The notes beneath the pieces were generated by a model. The model ran no database searches. It saw nothing but the letters and a program-made list of their open reading frames with translations, and was not told the DNA's origin. Shown in pieces: positions 21,095 to 33,619 of a stretch of DNA of 64,000 nucleotides. Where the stretch lies: positions 941,023,195-941,087,194 of the forward strand of contig OY728120.1 of NCBI GenBank assembly GCA_963277665.1, read 5' to 3'. The DNA is from Viscum album. Its lineage: Eukaryota > Streptophyta > Magnoliopsida > Santalales > Viscaceae. The first letter of the stretch is position 1. Each line of letters starts with the position of its first letter. The position numbers and the translations under genes are program-made.

Positions 21095-22439
21095 GCTTTT
21101 GAGGAGCCACCGAGGCAGAGGCAGCGACGAATGCTTGAGCAACAATAGAGCAGTGGACAAGGCAGTAGAGATACTGGAGCAGGTGGACAGGAGCGGAACT
21201 AGTGGATACGTCTCTTGTACTTCTAGTTCCATGTTGATGTTGTTTTTGTGTCTTTGTACCATGAGCTGCAATAAAATAAAGACACTTATCTTGTGACGTT
21301 TGCCTTCCTGTCCTCTTTTGTGATGTTACTAAGTGGTCCTGGTTAAGACTGTTGACTTGACCCTCACTTTAGAAATTCATACTGGAGGAGACCCAGTGAC
21401 CTCACACTGATGCCGACAGTGTGACTCGACCCTTGGAGGCGAGAGTGACAGTTGGATCTCTTAATAGTTACGTCGAGGCCTTACGACGTCATCCATGGCA
21501 TGAATGCATCATTTATGTCAGGATTGACTGTATTAGGCAACGAATGTGGTTCATCTAGGGGATGAGACCAGATTTCTATTATCGGAAAAGAAGAAATCAT
21601 AGCAGCTCTTGTGAGGCTAATGGAGGTGCAGTTCATCCAGGAGCGGATGAAGACTGCACAGTGCAGTAAGAAACAAGGAACCGGTGCCAGTCTTAGAGAC
21701 TCGGGTGTGATAAATGTTTCAAGAAGAGGTAGCTCTAAATAGAGATGAGTCTGCGAAGCGGAAGACGTGGAGGCAAAGCTAGGAGAGCAGCATGAGGTGG
21801 TGTACATCTTAACATGCTACAACCACCCGCCTTAGTTATTCCCGCCAGGCTCAGGGAGATGGAGGGAGGAGGAAGAGTGCGGCAGAATGCGGTCAAGGAA
21901 TGTGACCCAATGGCTCTAGAAATGATTCAAGGGAAAATCTATGTCCATTACTAGCTGTTGTAGTAACAGACGTTGATATGAATCATTCCTCGCTTCCACA
22001 AATCTTGTTCCAGACCTAGAGATTCCGGTAATCCGTGGACTTGACCCTCGCGTCTGGAGATACCTTGGGAGGAGACTCGATAATCACACTTATGCCGACG
22101 GTGTGGTCAGACCCTCGAGGCGAGAGTTCTGGTTGGAATCTCTTGGTGGCAGCGTCGAGGCCTTACGACGTTAGTTTGAGTATGGAATGGGCAATAACTA
22201 TTCATACTCAAATTGACGGTTTTAGGCAAACGTTGGGATGGGTTTTCCTTGGTCGGCGGAAAAGGAAACCCCAGGCAGTGCAGGGTAACTCTTGCACAGG
22301 AGGGTGCGACCGATCACTCTTGATTCGGTCAACCTTACCCTCATAGCAGCAGTCGTTTTGAGTTTCAGTTCTAACAGAAATGGAGACCTCTGGAGTTCGA
22401 GGATGATGACCACGTCTTCTTACGGGTCTCACCTCGACG
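21095..22439. other. Element N interior with pol deleted and a duplicated segment
   Basis: No long ORF. Two segments of about 125 bp, near 21350-21485 and 22038-22170, are diverged direct copies: both have ACTTGACCCTC, ATGCCGACRGTGTG, GAGGCGAGAGT and CGAGGCCTTACGACGT. Around 21600-21800 there may be a short pol spacer remnant, but I could not align it confidently. Confidence 0.5.
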
Positions 22440-22830
22440 AGGTTTATGGAGATGTGGCCTGGGAGGCAAGTTATCTCCGAGGTTCAACGGACCTTTCTAG
22501 GTCCTCAGCTGGGTAGGAGAGGTGGTTTACCGCTTGGCCCATCCACTTCAGTTGCACTAGGTGCACGACGTTTCCACGTATCCCAACTGAGGAGATACGT
22601 GCTCGACCCCTTCGCATATCATCGACCATGAGGAGCTAGACGGTGGCGATGAGTGTCTTATACGGAGGTTCCTGTGGGGATCGAGGATCGACAGGAGTGG
22701 ATCCTAGGAGGATGGTCAATTCCTCTTGTGCACTTTCTTTGGTAGCGCGGGAACCTCCAGGTGAGCACATGGGAGCGGAAGGCTCAGATGCGTGCTCAGT
22801 ACCGCTTTGTTTCCCTAAGTTTGTGGTGAA
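22440..22830 (+). pseudogene. pol: Remnant of Tekay-type pol 3' end (integrase C-terminus and chromodomain)
   Basis: Plus-strand pieces match the end of chromovirus pol in order. At about 22500-22600, VGEVVYRLAHPLQLH, a stop, VHDV, then after a frameshift FHVSQLRRYVLDP, the C-terminal integrase GPF/Y-module ending. At 22665-22815, EVPVGIEDRQEWIL, IPLVHFLW, a stop, then STWERKAQMRAQYRF, the Tekay-class chromodomain tail (compare ATWEREDxMRxxYP). The remnant lies directly before the PPT, as in intact elements. With the gag start this shows N arose by internal deletion from a complete Tekay chromovirus. Confidence 0.75.
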
Positions 22831-22853
22831 GCTTTACGGGGACGTAAAGCCCT

Positions 22854-22866
22854 GTGGTGGGAGTAA
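22854..22866 (+). other. Polypurine tract of element N
   Basis: GTGGTGGGAGTAA directly precedes the 3' LTR start at 22867. Less pure than the tracts of A, B and C. Confidence 0.55.
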
Positions 22867-25800
22867 TGTAAAGACCCGTAAATTTCAAGGAAATTTTTTT
22901 TCTTAATTTTCTTTGGAATTTTACAAGAACGCATTTTCTGACGGCACCTGATTCCGAGGCCCGGTGTGCCCGGAATCATTTTCCGAAGTTTTGGCTCGGG
23001 TACGTTCAGTGAACGGATGAGCGGGTTTTTCTAACATTTGAACCGTTGCCCGGAATCGAATTCTGAGGGCACCGATGAAATCGCAGCACCGGTATTCGCT
23101 TAGAAACGCCTCTTTCGGAGTTGCGTTTGCTCGGGTGTGGTTTTTAATTTTCGGGCTTAAAGTTAAGAAATAAAATAATTTTGCGACAACTTTATTTTAT
23201 TTCGCTTAAGCCACATGGAAGACACTTGAAGCCACTTAAAGGTGGCTTGAACTGAGTTGAACTGGATAGGATGCTATCCAGAAATATCCTACCCCTTGGT
23301 AGGATATTTTTGAGGTGGGGCCCGCACGAGCCCCGCCGTTTCTTTCCGCTAAGAAACGCACCCGTGAAAACCCGTCTTAATGAAAGTCAACTGACGCGTT
23401 TCTTAAAATCTTAACAGACCATTTAATTGGGCTGTTTCTTTCGTAAATTAAATGAGCTGTTTCTTTCGTTGAATTAATTCTACGAATTAATTGTTCGTTT
23501 CTTATCTTTTGAAATTCAAATGTTTAGTTGTGTAAATAAAATAAGGCTTAAGCTTATTTTATTTTGGGTTGAAACTTGTGGCATGGAGAGGATTTGGAGG
23601 AAAGCGTTCTTCTTCGGCGAAGAACGCGAAGAAAGTGAAGAACGCAAAGAACGCGAAGAACGCCAAACCTGCGGAGATCGACGACGCGAAACCTTGTACC
23701 ACGACGCCAACGGATCTCCCTTCGCGACGCTTCTTCCGCGACGATCCAACCCCGCGACAGCCTTCGATCGACAACAACCAAGGTAGGGGGTTGCGCTTCT
23801 TTTTATTTTCTTTTTGGATTTCAACAACAACATGAATTTAATTATTATTAATTAAATCTGTATGTTCTTGTTCCTCAGAGATCGTCGACGCGATGCCCTT
23901 CCGCGGTGTGACGATCACCTCCTTCCGTGATGGTCAATTCCGCGACGACCTCGCATCCGACAGCGACGGCGAGGTAGGGATTTATTTTGGGATTTACCGC
24001 CCCTTCTTTTTATTTATTTCCGTGAACGTTCTTTAAAAATTAAAGAACCGGAATCAATGAAACAATTTTATTTTATTAAAATTGTTGGTTCATGTGTTGA
24101 ACATTTTATTTTCTCCCGTTGTTTATATCTAACGCGGAGGGTGCGGGCCAAACGAACACGGCCCGACAACCCTCCGTCGTTCTTCGTGTTTTGCGGATTT
24201 GGCGGGCGATGACAGAACGTGCCGCAACGGGTGTTTGATGATCCCGCAGTAAAGAACGGAACCCGGGAGGAACAACGGCGCAGACGGGAAGGAAAACGGG
24301 CCACCAGAGCGACTCCGGCGGCCCGCGGAAGCCGGTGGTGGCGCGGGTCGCCGGCGCGGCTGCACCGGCGGCCGGAGGCGGCGGCACCCCGCGGGTGCCG
24401 CGGGTGTCCAGCGTGACGCCCCGCGGGTGCCGCGGTGTTGTCACGCGGCACCCCGCGGGTGTCCAGGGCGACACCCCGCGGGTGTCTGGCCGACACCTCG
24501 CGGGTGCCGCGGGAGCGTCACGCGGGGCGGCGGCTTTCCCCCGCGTCGGCCGAGCCGAGCCGGACCGGCCCTGGCCGGGCTGGGACCGGCCAACCGGGTC
24601 GGACCCGACCCGGATCGGGCCAACCAGGGGGGGTCGGGTCAGGTCGGCCCGGGCCCGGACCCCCCGTCTTCGGACAGACTTCGTTCAAATGGCCGTATCT
24701 TGAACTACGGGCCTCCAAACGACTCACCGTCAGCGGCAACACAATCCTTGGAGCGAGTCGGACGTTTCAGTTTATCGCACTCAAGGTTTCGGAATACTTT
24801 GAGTTCGGCCGGGTTGGTTCGTACACGAAACCAACCGGGCCCTCGGAGCGGAAACACTCATATCTTGAGCTACGGACGTCCGATTGACGTACCATCAGCT
24901 TTGTTAGTTTCCTCTTAGTGAGACGGATCTTTTGGCTCACTCCGCCTGGGGTTTGGGCGCTGGTGGCGTACGGTCGGGTTGGTATTGCCTTAAAAACCAA
25001 CCGGGCCCCTAAGACGAAAAAGCCAATAACTCTCAGACCGGGCGTCCGATTGACGCGCCGTCTGCGACGATGAGTTCCTGTTGTCGATACGGAACTTTTG
25101 GCATCCTCCGCCTGAGAATTGGATGTAGATGGATAGTGGCCGGGTTGGATCGCACCGAAATCCAACCGGGCCCCTAGAACGGAAAAGCTGATATCTTTCA
25201 AACCAGACGTCCATTTGACGAACCGTCAGCGGCGTTGGTGTTTACGTTGAGTAACGGTCCCTATGTGTATACCCTATGAGAGTTAGGGGTATAGTTGAGA
25301 TACGGCCGGGATTGGTTTGCTCAAGAGACCAACCGGGCCCCTGGGACGAAAAGGCTAATAACTCACAGACCGGGCGTCCGATTGACGCGCCGTCTGTTGT
25401 GTTGAGACCCCTATGACGAGGCGGTCCTTTGAGATACTTCTTCATGGGACCTTGAGATACTTGGAGTATCGACCAGTAGCTCGTGGAGCGGACCCTCCCA
25501 GAGACGAGCGTGCGGAGTACGGAGATCGTGTAGCCTGCTGAGACCTGACGACTGCTTGACCGACTCGACTTGGAGTAGGTCGACTAGCCCAGTGGACGGA
25601 GCACCCGGTATTTGGCGACAGACCCATGGGGGATGGAGTGCCCAGTAGTTGGCCGCAAACCCGCGGTTCTCGATAGGAGGAGTACCTCTGTAGGCTATTG
25701 GGGGGAGCGCCCAGTATTTGGCGACAGACCCACAGTGGACGGAGCGCCCGGTAGTTGGCCGCAGACCCGCGGTACTCAACAGGAGGAGTACCTCAGCAGT

Positions 25801-26655
25801 CTTAGGTTAGTGAGCAGTACCTCAGAGTCGTGACAGGACCACTGTACACTCCAGAGACGGAGCTCTTCAGCAGTTACGGTATCGATAATGAAAATCCTGG
25901 TTTGAGCTGAGACTTTTGACCTTTGTGTTTCCTCATGATTGAGATGGGTTACTTGATAACTTAGTTATGTATGGGAATATACCTAAGTAGAGTTTATCTG
26001 TTGAGATCTTCTTGTGGTTATCCTTGTTGGATTTAGTGAGACCTTGAGGGTCTCGGGGTCCCTACTGAGTATCGTTATACTCACCCCTACACGGGCTATG
26101 CCCGCACCTCGTTGTGTTGGTTGCAAACGACAGGCAGTGCTGACGGAGGCCGAGTGTTCGAGGACTGGACGGTACCCGGAGGTGGACTACACGACAAGTC
26201 AGTGTCCGGAGGTGGACATCACGGCGAGACGACACTCGGAGGAGGTTGACGGACGAGAGCACTGTGGAGGCTATCTGTGCCTACCCTTCAGGTAGGATTC
26301 GTGGTGGACGATCCAGGAGCTGCGCCATCTGTACCTACCCTTCAGGTAGGATCCGAGGAGGACGACCCAGGAGCTGCTTCCGTCCCTCCAGCTGTTGTCT
26401 TTTTCTGTTGTACTTTGTTTAGTTGTAGTTGTACTTTCTTTTGGGTTTGTATTCTGGCCCATTTACTTTTCAGCACTTCTTTTTGTACTTAGTGTTTTAC
26501 TTCCTCTTGTACTCTATGGTGTTTTGTTACTTTTATAAAGGCAATTCCTTCCCAGTTATCGGGATTTACGCCTTTGGTGCTAGTCGGCAGCCCCTGGCCT
26601 ATGGAAGGCGGGCTTGGGGTAGTCACGGCACGGGCCCCGAGGACGGGTCGTGACA
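22867..26655 (+). repeat. Element N 3' LTR
   Basis: Counterpart of 16308-20094 with the same internal blocks. Visible indels: an extra run of AAGAACGCR-type 9-mers near 23633, and differing CCCGCGGG array content at 24384-24525. It is followed by TSD TAGGT (26656-26660). Confidence 0.92.
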
Positions 26656-26660
26656 TAGGT

Positions 26661-27054
26661 ATTATGTATAAATTTTTACCCAAAATAAATTTAAATAAAA
26701 ATCCGGTTTTTCAATACTAACCTAGTGTTTTAACTATTCATCAAAAATTGAATGTTTTCAGAAAAATACCAAAAATTCACCCTAGGCTAATTTCGATATT
26801 CCGAATCCAAAAATGAAGTCCATTTTGAATGATAAAATTTATAAAATTTCAAAAAGCGAGTATTACTATTCATTACTACTAGTTCATAATAATATTATAA
26901 TAATACCTCATTTAGTGAAACTTGGTAATGCGTACTACACATGCTATCGAAGAAGGTCTTGATTGCGTGTAATGAAATCCATGTCAGGGCTGCGTGTAGT
27001 GCAAGACTCCTTTGTTGTTGTGTATAACATAATCCAACAATATTTCATTTATAC

Positions 27055-27086
<32 letters not shown>

Positions 27087-27280
27087 CAGTCAATGTTGCG
27101 TAGAATAACTACTATCAAACGAACTTGAAATTTTTTGTAACACGATCCAAGAATAGTGTTGCGTATATTACAAGCTAATACGGTGTTGCGTATAATGCAA
27201 TATAATCTTGATGTAGCGTACAAAAAAAGACATAAAAGAAATTAAAAAGACTAATTTTCATAAAATATCGGGTTGTTGCA
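26661..27280 (-). repeat. Element A 5' LTR, second segment (U3 start)
   Basis: Continues the alignment with 9305-9924. Carries a GCGTA-motif cluster (26928-27222), a TA microsatellite (27060-27086) and the LTR terminus GGTTGTTGCA, then TSD ATATA (27281-27285). Confidence 0.85.
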
Positions 27281-27450
27281 ATATAAGAATGTGATCATAT
27301 AAACATGGAATTATATAAATGTGACAGAATAATAAATCGTATATTTAGTATGGGACAAGGCTAACTGCCATTCCCGTTTCCCATTTCAGTACGGGTCAAG
27401 GCTAACCTCCAATCCTGTTTCACATCGCATCTCATGAGATTTATCCATAT

Positions 27451-27462
27451 CCAATGCATTGG
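27451..27462. promoter_or_regulatory. Palindrome CCAATGCATTGG, element B left LTR
   Basis: Perfect palindrome next to TCTCATGAGA (about 27430), as in the right LTR at 35625-35636. Confidence 0.55.
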
Positions 27463-28360
27463 AGCACTATCAAGGTGCACACATCTCAACATATTCATGA
27501 ATATTCTTTCCACATAAACAATCTTTCCACATGAATAAACATACATAATCAAAAATACATAAATATACGGTTACCCATGGAAATAATTGGGTGCCACAAT
27601 CCTGACATAAAACATATCCAATGGGAGTATCACGAATGTGTCCATGAAAGGAAGTGATTAGAACATACATGGAATTTCATAGGGTAAAATAGGCATATAA
27701 CATGGTAATTGGGGTCAAATATAAGTGACCACATATATAAAAAAATTTATTTTAGAAACATTATCTTTAAAACATTTTTGTATTGTTTTGAGGAAAACAA
27801 TTAAGATATTTTCAAATAGAAAAGAAGAAATTCTTTTATATAAAAACAGAATTGAACCATAAATGTTTTCATAATAAAAATACTGATTTTATAAATACAA
27901 TGGTGTTTTAAAACATAGGATAGAGTGCACATGAAATTTGGTAAAAAATTTGGGAAGTCCCCTGATAACAGGTTGGCTCATCGGAATGTTCTAAGAAGGG
28001 AATATTTCAAAATCATTTATATCCCCAAAAGAATGTGATGAAAGGGTCTTGAAATAATAATTTTGTAAAAATAACCAGAAGTCATAATTATCACGTAGAT
28101 AGATAAGATAACACCATTTTGAAGTAAATATTAGGCAACCCGAAAGAACAAAGATGGTTCGGGTAGAATTCATAACGACTTTATCGACATGGTGTCGGGT
28201 GTGACCAAGAGGGATTGATTAGAGAGAAATGGGGTTTCTCATCACTTATAAATCTATAAGGAAATATGGGGTAGGTTCTTAAACATACCCCATCATTATC
28301 TAGTACACATATAAATGCATAGTATAGAGGACATTCTTGATTAAGAGAGAAAAGGAGAGG

Positions 28361-28373
28361 ATCCCTTACCTTA
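28361..28373 (-). promoter_or_regulatory. Splice-donor-like 13-mer, element B left LTR
   Basis: Sense TAAGGTAAGGGAT followed by CCTCTCC. The right-LTR copy at 36536-36548 is identical. Confidence 0.45.
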
Positions 28374-29307
28374 AATTCGTTGGTGTTCTCCACTTGTTAT
28401 TAATGACCTAAATAAAAAAATTAGGCTTATTAATTAATAAGTCCATACCTTCTTCTATATTCAATTTATTTACTATAATCCTTTTTAGTTTATTCAAATC
28501 ATTTTTTATTAGTTACAAGGTTCAATTTCATTGTTCGAGATCATTTGTTTACTTTTCATTTAAAGATCGGTTAACATACATTCATGTTTGGATTATATGC
28601 AAGATGAAAGTGGTTGTCACGAATTAAAGTTATATTATTTAGTTCATATCTAGGAGATTAAATTGTTTTAATTTTTATTAGGTTACTTAGAGTGATGTTG
28701 AATTATTATATATATAACCATAGTGTTAACCGTTTTATTGATTGGAGGATTTGATTACAAAGACTCTGGTTTGATTTATAACATAATTCCATTTGTACCA
28801 AAGATTTTCAGAACCAAAAATAGGATATATTACATATATAATAATCTGGTTCAACCATAACACAAAAGGTTTCAAGACCAGGATTAGAGATAATAGAAAT
28901 TGATAAATCGTTGTCCTTGAATGTGCTAAATTAGCACATCTCAAATGGTGCTTTCATTTATTTCAAATAAAAGGGTGGGGAAATGGGAGAAGATAATGAA
29001 ATAAACCACTAGCATGAATATATTCTATTACATGTATGTTATCATATTTTCCATACTATTATGGTGAAGGGAGCTGAGGAAAGAAATAAAAAAGAAAAGA
29101 ACTTAAAAGAAAAGAAGAAATTGGGGAAGAATAATTTACCTCTTGAGACGTCCTCCTTTGAGAACCTCTTAATGGGAGAGGTTTTGGTGTTTTGAGGATT
29201 ATGAGAGCTTCTGGACGTGGGGGAGGACCGTGGGGAATGATTTGGGTAGAAATTAGATAAGTCTTGGAGCCTGAGAGGAGTGTAGAGAAGAGGGATTGAA
29301 GGGGGGG

Positions 29308-29315
29308 TTTTATAG
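29308..29315 (-). promoter_or_regulatory. TATA box, element B left LTR
   Basis: Sense CTATAAAA preceded by CCTCTCCTCCA. Counterpart at 37482-37489 in the 5' LTR, which would be the active promoter position. Confidence 0.5.
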
Positions 29316-30030
29316 TGGAGGAGAGGAGGGATTTCATGATATTATAATACTTAATTTATTATTTCTTCAGAAGAAAAAGAATAGTAAGTATTCCATGACC
29401 ATTAATAGTAAATGGGTCATGCGAATTCGAACCAAGTGGGCTTACATCAGCATAACATCATCGATGAATCAATTAATCCATTATTTAGCTTTTATTGTGA
29501 ATTATCAGATTCTACTATTCATCAAATATTCATGTATTTTAGAAAAATACCAAAAATTCACTGTAACAATTTTTTGACATGTAGAATATAAAAATGAAGT
29601 CCTTTTTTCAAAAATAATTTTCTAAATATGATTACTTTAATATTTAATTAAAATCATAATTTATTATCAAAAACCAGATTTAAAACATGCATTTACTCAT
29701 TCTAAAACATAGGTATATTGTATTTCCAACTTGAATATTATATTTATAATGTCATAGGTGAGGTTAATATTTGTTATGGTATATCACTATTAATAAGGGT
29801 ATGTTACTATTCATTAGGGTAGGTTACTATTTACTAAAAAATTATTTTTGTTTTATTAGACTCCAAAAAACATCTTAAACACAACCGTGTATATTAGATT
29901 TTTAAAATTCCACACACAGAAGTGAAAAATCATGTTTAAAGGTCACTTATCACTTAGTAGTTCATTATTATGTGATTTTATGGAATATTTATAAGAAGGT
30001 AACTTCCATTAAAAACATTGGGTCGTTACA

Positions 30031-30043
30031 TTCCTCCCCCCTT
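30031..30043 (-). other. Polypurine tract of element B
   Basis: The plus strand is TTCCTCCCCCCTT; the sense strand is AAGGGGGGAGGAA directly upstream of the 3' LTR start TGTAACGACCC. Confidence 0.75.
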
Positions 30044-31740
30044 AAGAAATTTCACCCTCGAAATTTCGTTTTACATTCTAAGCCAAAAATAGGTGTGGGT
30101 ACTTTTCCTTCATAGCTTCCCCCAATTACCATGTTTCTTCTTCGAACTTATGGTTCCTTCACAAAACTTTGACAAGATTTGTTGTCCTGTTGCGTAGAAC
30201 CTTATCTCTCCAATCCAGAATCATTGCTGGCTCCTACTCATATGAGAGATCATCTTCCAGCTGCACCACCTCTAAGATTAGTACATGTGAGGGATAAAGT
30301 ATGTACTTCCTCAAGAGTGATACGTGAAAAACATCACGAACTAAATCCATATTTGGTGGAAGTGAAAGCCGATAGGCCATGAATCCTATGCGTCCAAGGC
30401 TATAAAAAGTGCCAATATACCTTGGGATTAGCATCCCTTTATTCCTGAATCTCATGAATCTCTTCCCTGGAGATATATGAAGGAATACATTATCCCCAAC
30501 ATTGAACTCCAAGTCCCTTCGACGGTTGTCAGCATATCTCTTTTTCTGACTTTGAGCAGCTTTAATGTGTTTCTAGATGACTGGAACCTTCTCTGTCATC
30601 TCACGAACAAGATCAGATCCAAGTGGCTTTCTTTCTCTAAATTCATCCCAACAGGTTGGAGTTCTACATCTCTTTCCATACAGAGCTTCATATGGAGCTA
30701 TCCGAATACTCGAGTGGAAGATATTTTAGTATACTAACTCAACCAATGGGAGATGATGATCCCATCAACCTTTGAATTCTAGAGAACATGATCTAAGCAT
30801 ATCTTCAATCATCTGAATAGTTCTTTCAGACTAGCCATCAGTTTGGGGGTGATAGTTCATGATGAAATTTAATTTCTGTACTCAAAGAATGTTGAAGGAT
30901 CCTCCAGGATTTAGTTGTGAACCATGGATCACTGTCAGAGACAATTGAGAGTGGAACACCGTGCTGTCTCACCACTTCCTTCACATATAACTTTGCAAGT
31001 TGTTCAAGTGAGAGATATTCCCGAATAGTGATGAAATTGGATGTCTTGGTGAGTCGGTTAAGCACAACCCATATCGCATTATTTCCCTTCGACATCTTCG
31101 GGAGATCCACGACAAAGTCCAAAGTAACATTTTACCATTTCCACATGTGTATAGGTAATTTTTGGATCATACCTTTGGACTTTTGTCACTCAGCTTTAAC
31201 TTGCTCACATACCATGAACCTTGATATATATTCCAGAATCTCCCACATCATGTTATCCCACCAGAAGTGTTCTCAGAGATCACTGTACATTTTGGTACTC
31301 CTAGGATGGACAGAGAAGGTCGAGCTTTGAGCATCATTCAATAGCTCCTTATTTATCTCTGGATCAGATGGTACACATAATCGTGTCCCAAATATTACAA
31401 CTCTTTCCTCATCAATTTTGAAATCGGAGGATTTCCCATTTTTAACATCATCCACCCTTTTTAGAAATTCCACACCCTTTCATTAAGAAACCTTTATTTT
31501 CTCCAAGATGGATGGTTGAGAAATCATTTGATAAAGGATTGATGATGTTCCTCCCTTAATGATTTCCATGTCCATCCTTTGTAAATCTATGAACATAGGA
31601 TCCTTTTCAATTCTCATCATTGATAACGATGCAGGATCCTTTCTACTTAGAGCTTCAGCCACCTTGTTTGCCTTACCGGGATGGTAGTGGATTGAGGAGT
31701 CATAATCCTTGATGATCTCTATCCATCTTTGATGGCTCAT
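30044..31740 (-). pseudogene. pol: Element B pol, integrase and chromodomain part
   Basis: 31740-31483 is the RNase H end, including YHPGKANKVAEALSRK, and the spacer to integrase. 31473-31273 is the spacer. 31122-30838 has the integrase catalytic core: MDFVVDLPKMSKG with the first Asp, then IVSDSDPWFTTKSW with the second Asp. The segment with the catalytic Glu is frameshifted. 30512-30234 is the C-terminal integrase module (VGDNVFLHISPGK, YRLSLPP, VFHVSLLRKY). 30233-30100 is the chromodomain, read as RDKVLRN, LVKVL, stop, RNHKFEEE and ending KYPHLF. This order and tail indicate the Tekay/Del chromovirus clade. Several stops and frameshifts make it inactive. Confidence 0.82.
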
Positions 31741-31744
31741 ATTA

Positions 31745-33530
31745 TGCTCTTTCTATGTGAATATATATTTTAGACTCTTGTGGTCAGTATATATCTCACA
31801 ATTTTCCCCATGGAGACAAGGACACCATATATTCAATGCAAAGATCACATCCGCCAACTCCAAATCATGTGTGGGATAGTTTTGCCTAGGGATTTTCATA
31901 TTACTTGAGTAATAGGCAATCACTTTATCATTTTTCATTATCACACAGCCTAATCATTTATTAGAAGCATCACTATACACCACAAAGAGTTATCCACTTG
32001 AAGAGAGTGTGATTACCAACGCAGTGATAAGCCTCTTTTTCAACTCCATGATACAGTATTCACATACCTGTATCCAGATGATCTTTACTCCCTTCCGTGT
32101 CAGCTTGGTCATTGGGTTTGACAATCATGCAATGTTCATCACGAATCTTCGATAATACCCACCTAGACCTACAAATCTACAGATCTCCGTTACAGAATTT
32201 GGCCTCGGCCACTCATAAATTACCTTCGTCTTGGAAGGGTCCATAGATATCCCTTTCCTGGTGATATCATGCACCAAGAATGATACTTCCTCCATCCAGA
32301 ACTCACATTTACTGTACTTTTCTTACAACTTCTCCCTTTGAAAAGCATTTAACATAGTTTCCAAATAATCCACATGTTCTTCCTTGCTATTGAAGTATTT
32401 CAGAATATCATCAATAAAGACCACCACAAATTTGTCAAGTTAATCATTCAAGACTCTATTCATTAAATCCATGAAAATTGAGGGAGAATTAGTGAGTCCG
32501 AAGGGAATCACTATGAACTCATAGTTTCCATACCTCGTTCGAAAGGTTGTCTTTGGAATATCTTCCTTCCTCACCTTTAGTTGGTGATATCCCGACCGAA
32601 GGACCACCTTAGAGAAATAACTGGCCCCACGAAGCTAATAAAACAATTCATCTATCCGTGGAAGTGGATACATGTTCTTTATAGTGATTTTATTGAGCTC
32701 ATGGTAATCAATGCAGAGGCGCATTGATCCATCCCTCTTCTTGACGAAGAGGACTAGAGCACCCCATGGTGAAGCACTCAGGCGTATTAAACCCTTCTAC
32801 ATATTCTCCTGTAACTGATTTTTCAGCTCTTATAGCTCTACAGTGGCCATTCTGTAAGGTGCCTTTGAGATTGGCAGAGATCCAGGGTATGTTCAATTGA
32901 GAACTCAACCTCTCAGTCAGGGGGAAGACCATACAACTCTTCATGGAATACATCAGTGTAATCCCTCACTATTGTCATGTCTTCAATCATGATTCTCTCC
33001 TTTGTCTCAATAATTTGAGCTAGGTATGCATGCTCATAAATAAGAAATATCCAAACATGAGACGAAGATTTTAAAGGAGATTCATCTTCCTCCTTGCACT
33101 TGTAAATAATCAGAGGATGTTTCAGGATTTGAAGAGTAATCTCCCTTTCTCGACAATTGATGTTGGCCTTGTACAAAGACAGTCAATCCATCCCTAAGAT
33201 ACTGTCAAACTCCACTAAAGGAAGTATGACAAGATTTGCAGGGAGGATTAGTCCACAAACATTAACTGGGGAGGAGTTATAAACTAGGGATCCAGTAATT
33301 TCACAATTCACTGTTCTCACAAATAACTTTTCCTCGAAATTTTGAGGTGGTGTTTGAATAGTTGTACAAAACTTGCAAGATATGAAAGAATGCGTAGAAC
33401 CTAAATCAAATAGTACATATTCTATTCTTGAATGAATAAAAGGCGTATATGTCACCACGTCATTTTCCGGCCCCACCTCAGTAGTATTTATAGCATAATC
33501 CCATCCTTGTTGGCTTGGAGGTTGTTGTTG
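31745..33530 (-). pseudogene. pol: Element B pol, protease, reverse transcriptase and RNase H part
   Basis: 33476-33183 is the aspartic protease: FDLGSTHSFIS near 33400 (the usual Ser after Asp is Leu) and DSILGMD at its end. 33176-32913 is the linker, ending VFHEELYGLPPD. About 32900-32300 is [61 protein letters not shown], and the catalytic box VVFIDDIL at 32402-32425 with both aspartates kept. 31985-31745 is RNase H: VVYSDASN, KVIAYYSSNMK, NYPTHDLELA, YTDHKSLKYIFT. In-frame stops are scattered through RT and RNase H, so no enzyme is made now. Confidence 0.85.
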
Positions 33531-33619
33531 ATTGCCTCCAACAACCCTTGGCTTAGGGAAATTGTTTGAATAATTCCCAAGCTCCTTATAGTTAAAACAC
33601 TACACTACATGCTGAGTGT

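Larger units (their letters stand above)
16308..26655 (+). mobile_element. Element N: non-autonomous Tekay-like element with 3.79-kb LTRs
   Basis: The 5' LTR is 16308-20094 (3787 bp), the interior 20095-22866 (2772 bp) and the 3' LTR 22867-26655 (3789 bp). LTRs start TGTAAAGACC and end GGGTCGTGACA; TSD TAGGT. PBS at 20097-20107 and a purine tract at 22854-22866 fix the plus orientation. The interior has an internally shortened gag and the last part of a Tekay-type pol (integrase C-terminus and chromodomain tail); protease, RT and RNase H are missing. GC and CpG content are far above the surroundings. LTRs are closely similar, differing mainly by point changes and repeat slippage, so N is the youngest of the three nested elements. 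Confidence 0.92.
5684..27280 (-). mobile_element. Element A: gag-only Ty3/gypsy element with 4.24-kb LTRs, containing nested element N
   Basis: Minus-strand element. The 3' LTR is 5684-9924 (4241 bp); the interior is 9925-12695 (2771 bp); the 5' LTR is 12696-16307 plus 26661-27280 (4232 bp without N and one TSD copy). LTR ends on the plus strand are TGTAGA and GTTRCA. The PBS complement lies at 12683-12693 and the PPT complement at 9925-9936. The interior holds a broken gag and no recognisable protease, RT, RNase H or integrase. LTRs are longer than the interior, the layout described for gag-bearing terminal-repeat elements (TR-GAG) and LARDs. It must use enzymes supplied by another element, plausibly a Tekay-like one. 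Confidence 0.86.
27286..30030 (-). repeat. Element B 3' LTR, second part
   Basis: Aligns with 35460-38202. In sense order: the LTR start TGTAACGACCC at 30030, a TATA box (29308-29315), a donor-like GAGGTAAAT near 29140, the ATCCCTTACCTTA block (28361-28373) and the CCAATGCATTGG palindrome (27451-27462). No gene supported. Confidence 0.88.

Noticed and set aside
21481..21807. 108-codon minus-strand ORF in N's interior
   Set aside because: Opposite to element sense, no domain, and it overlaps a duplicated segment and probable pol spacer.
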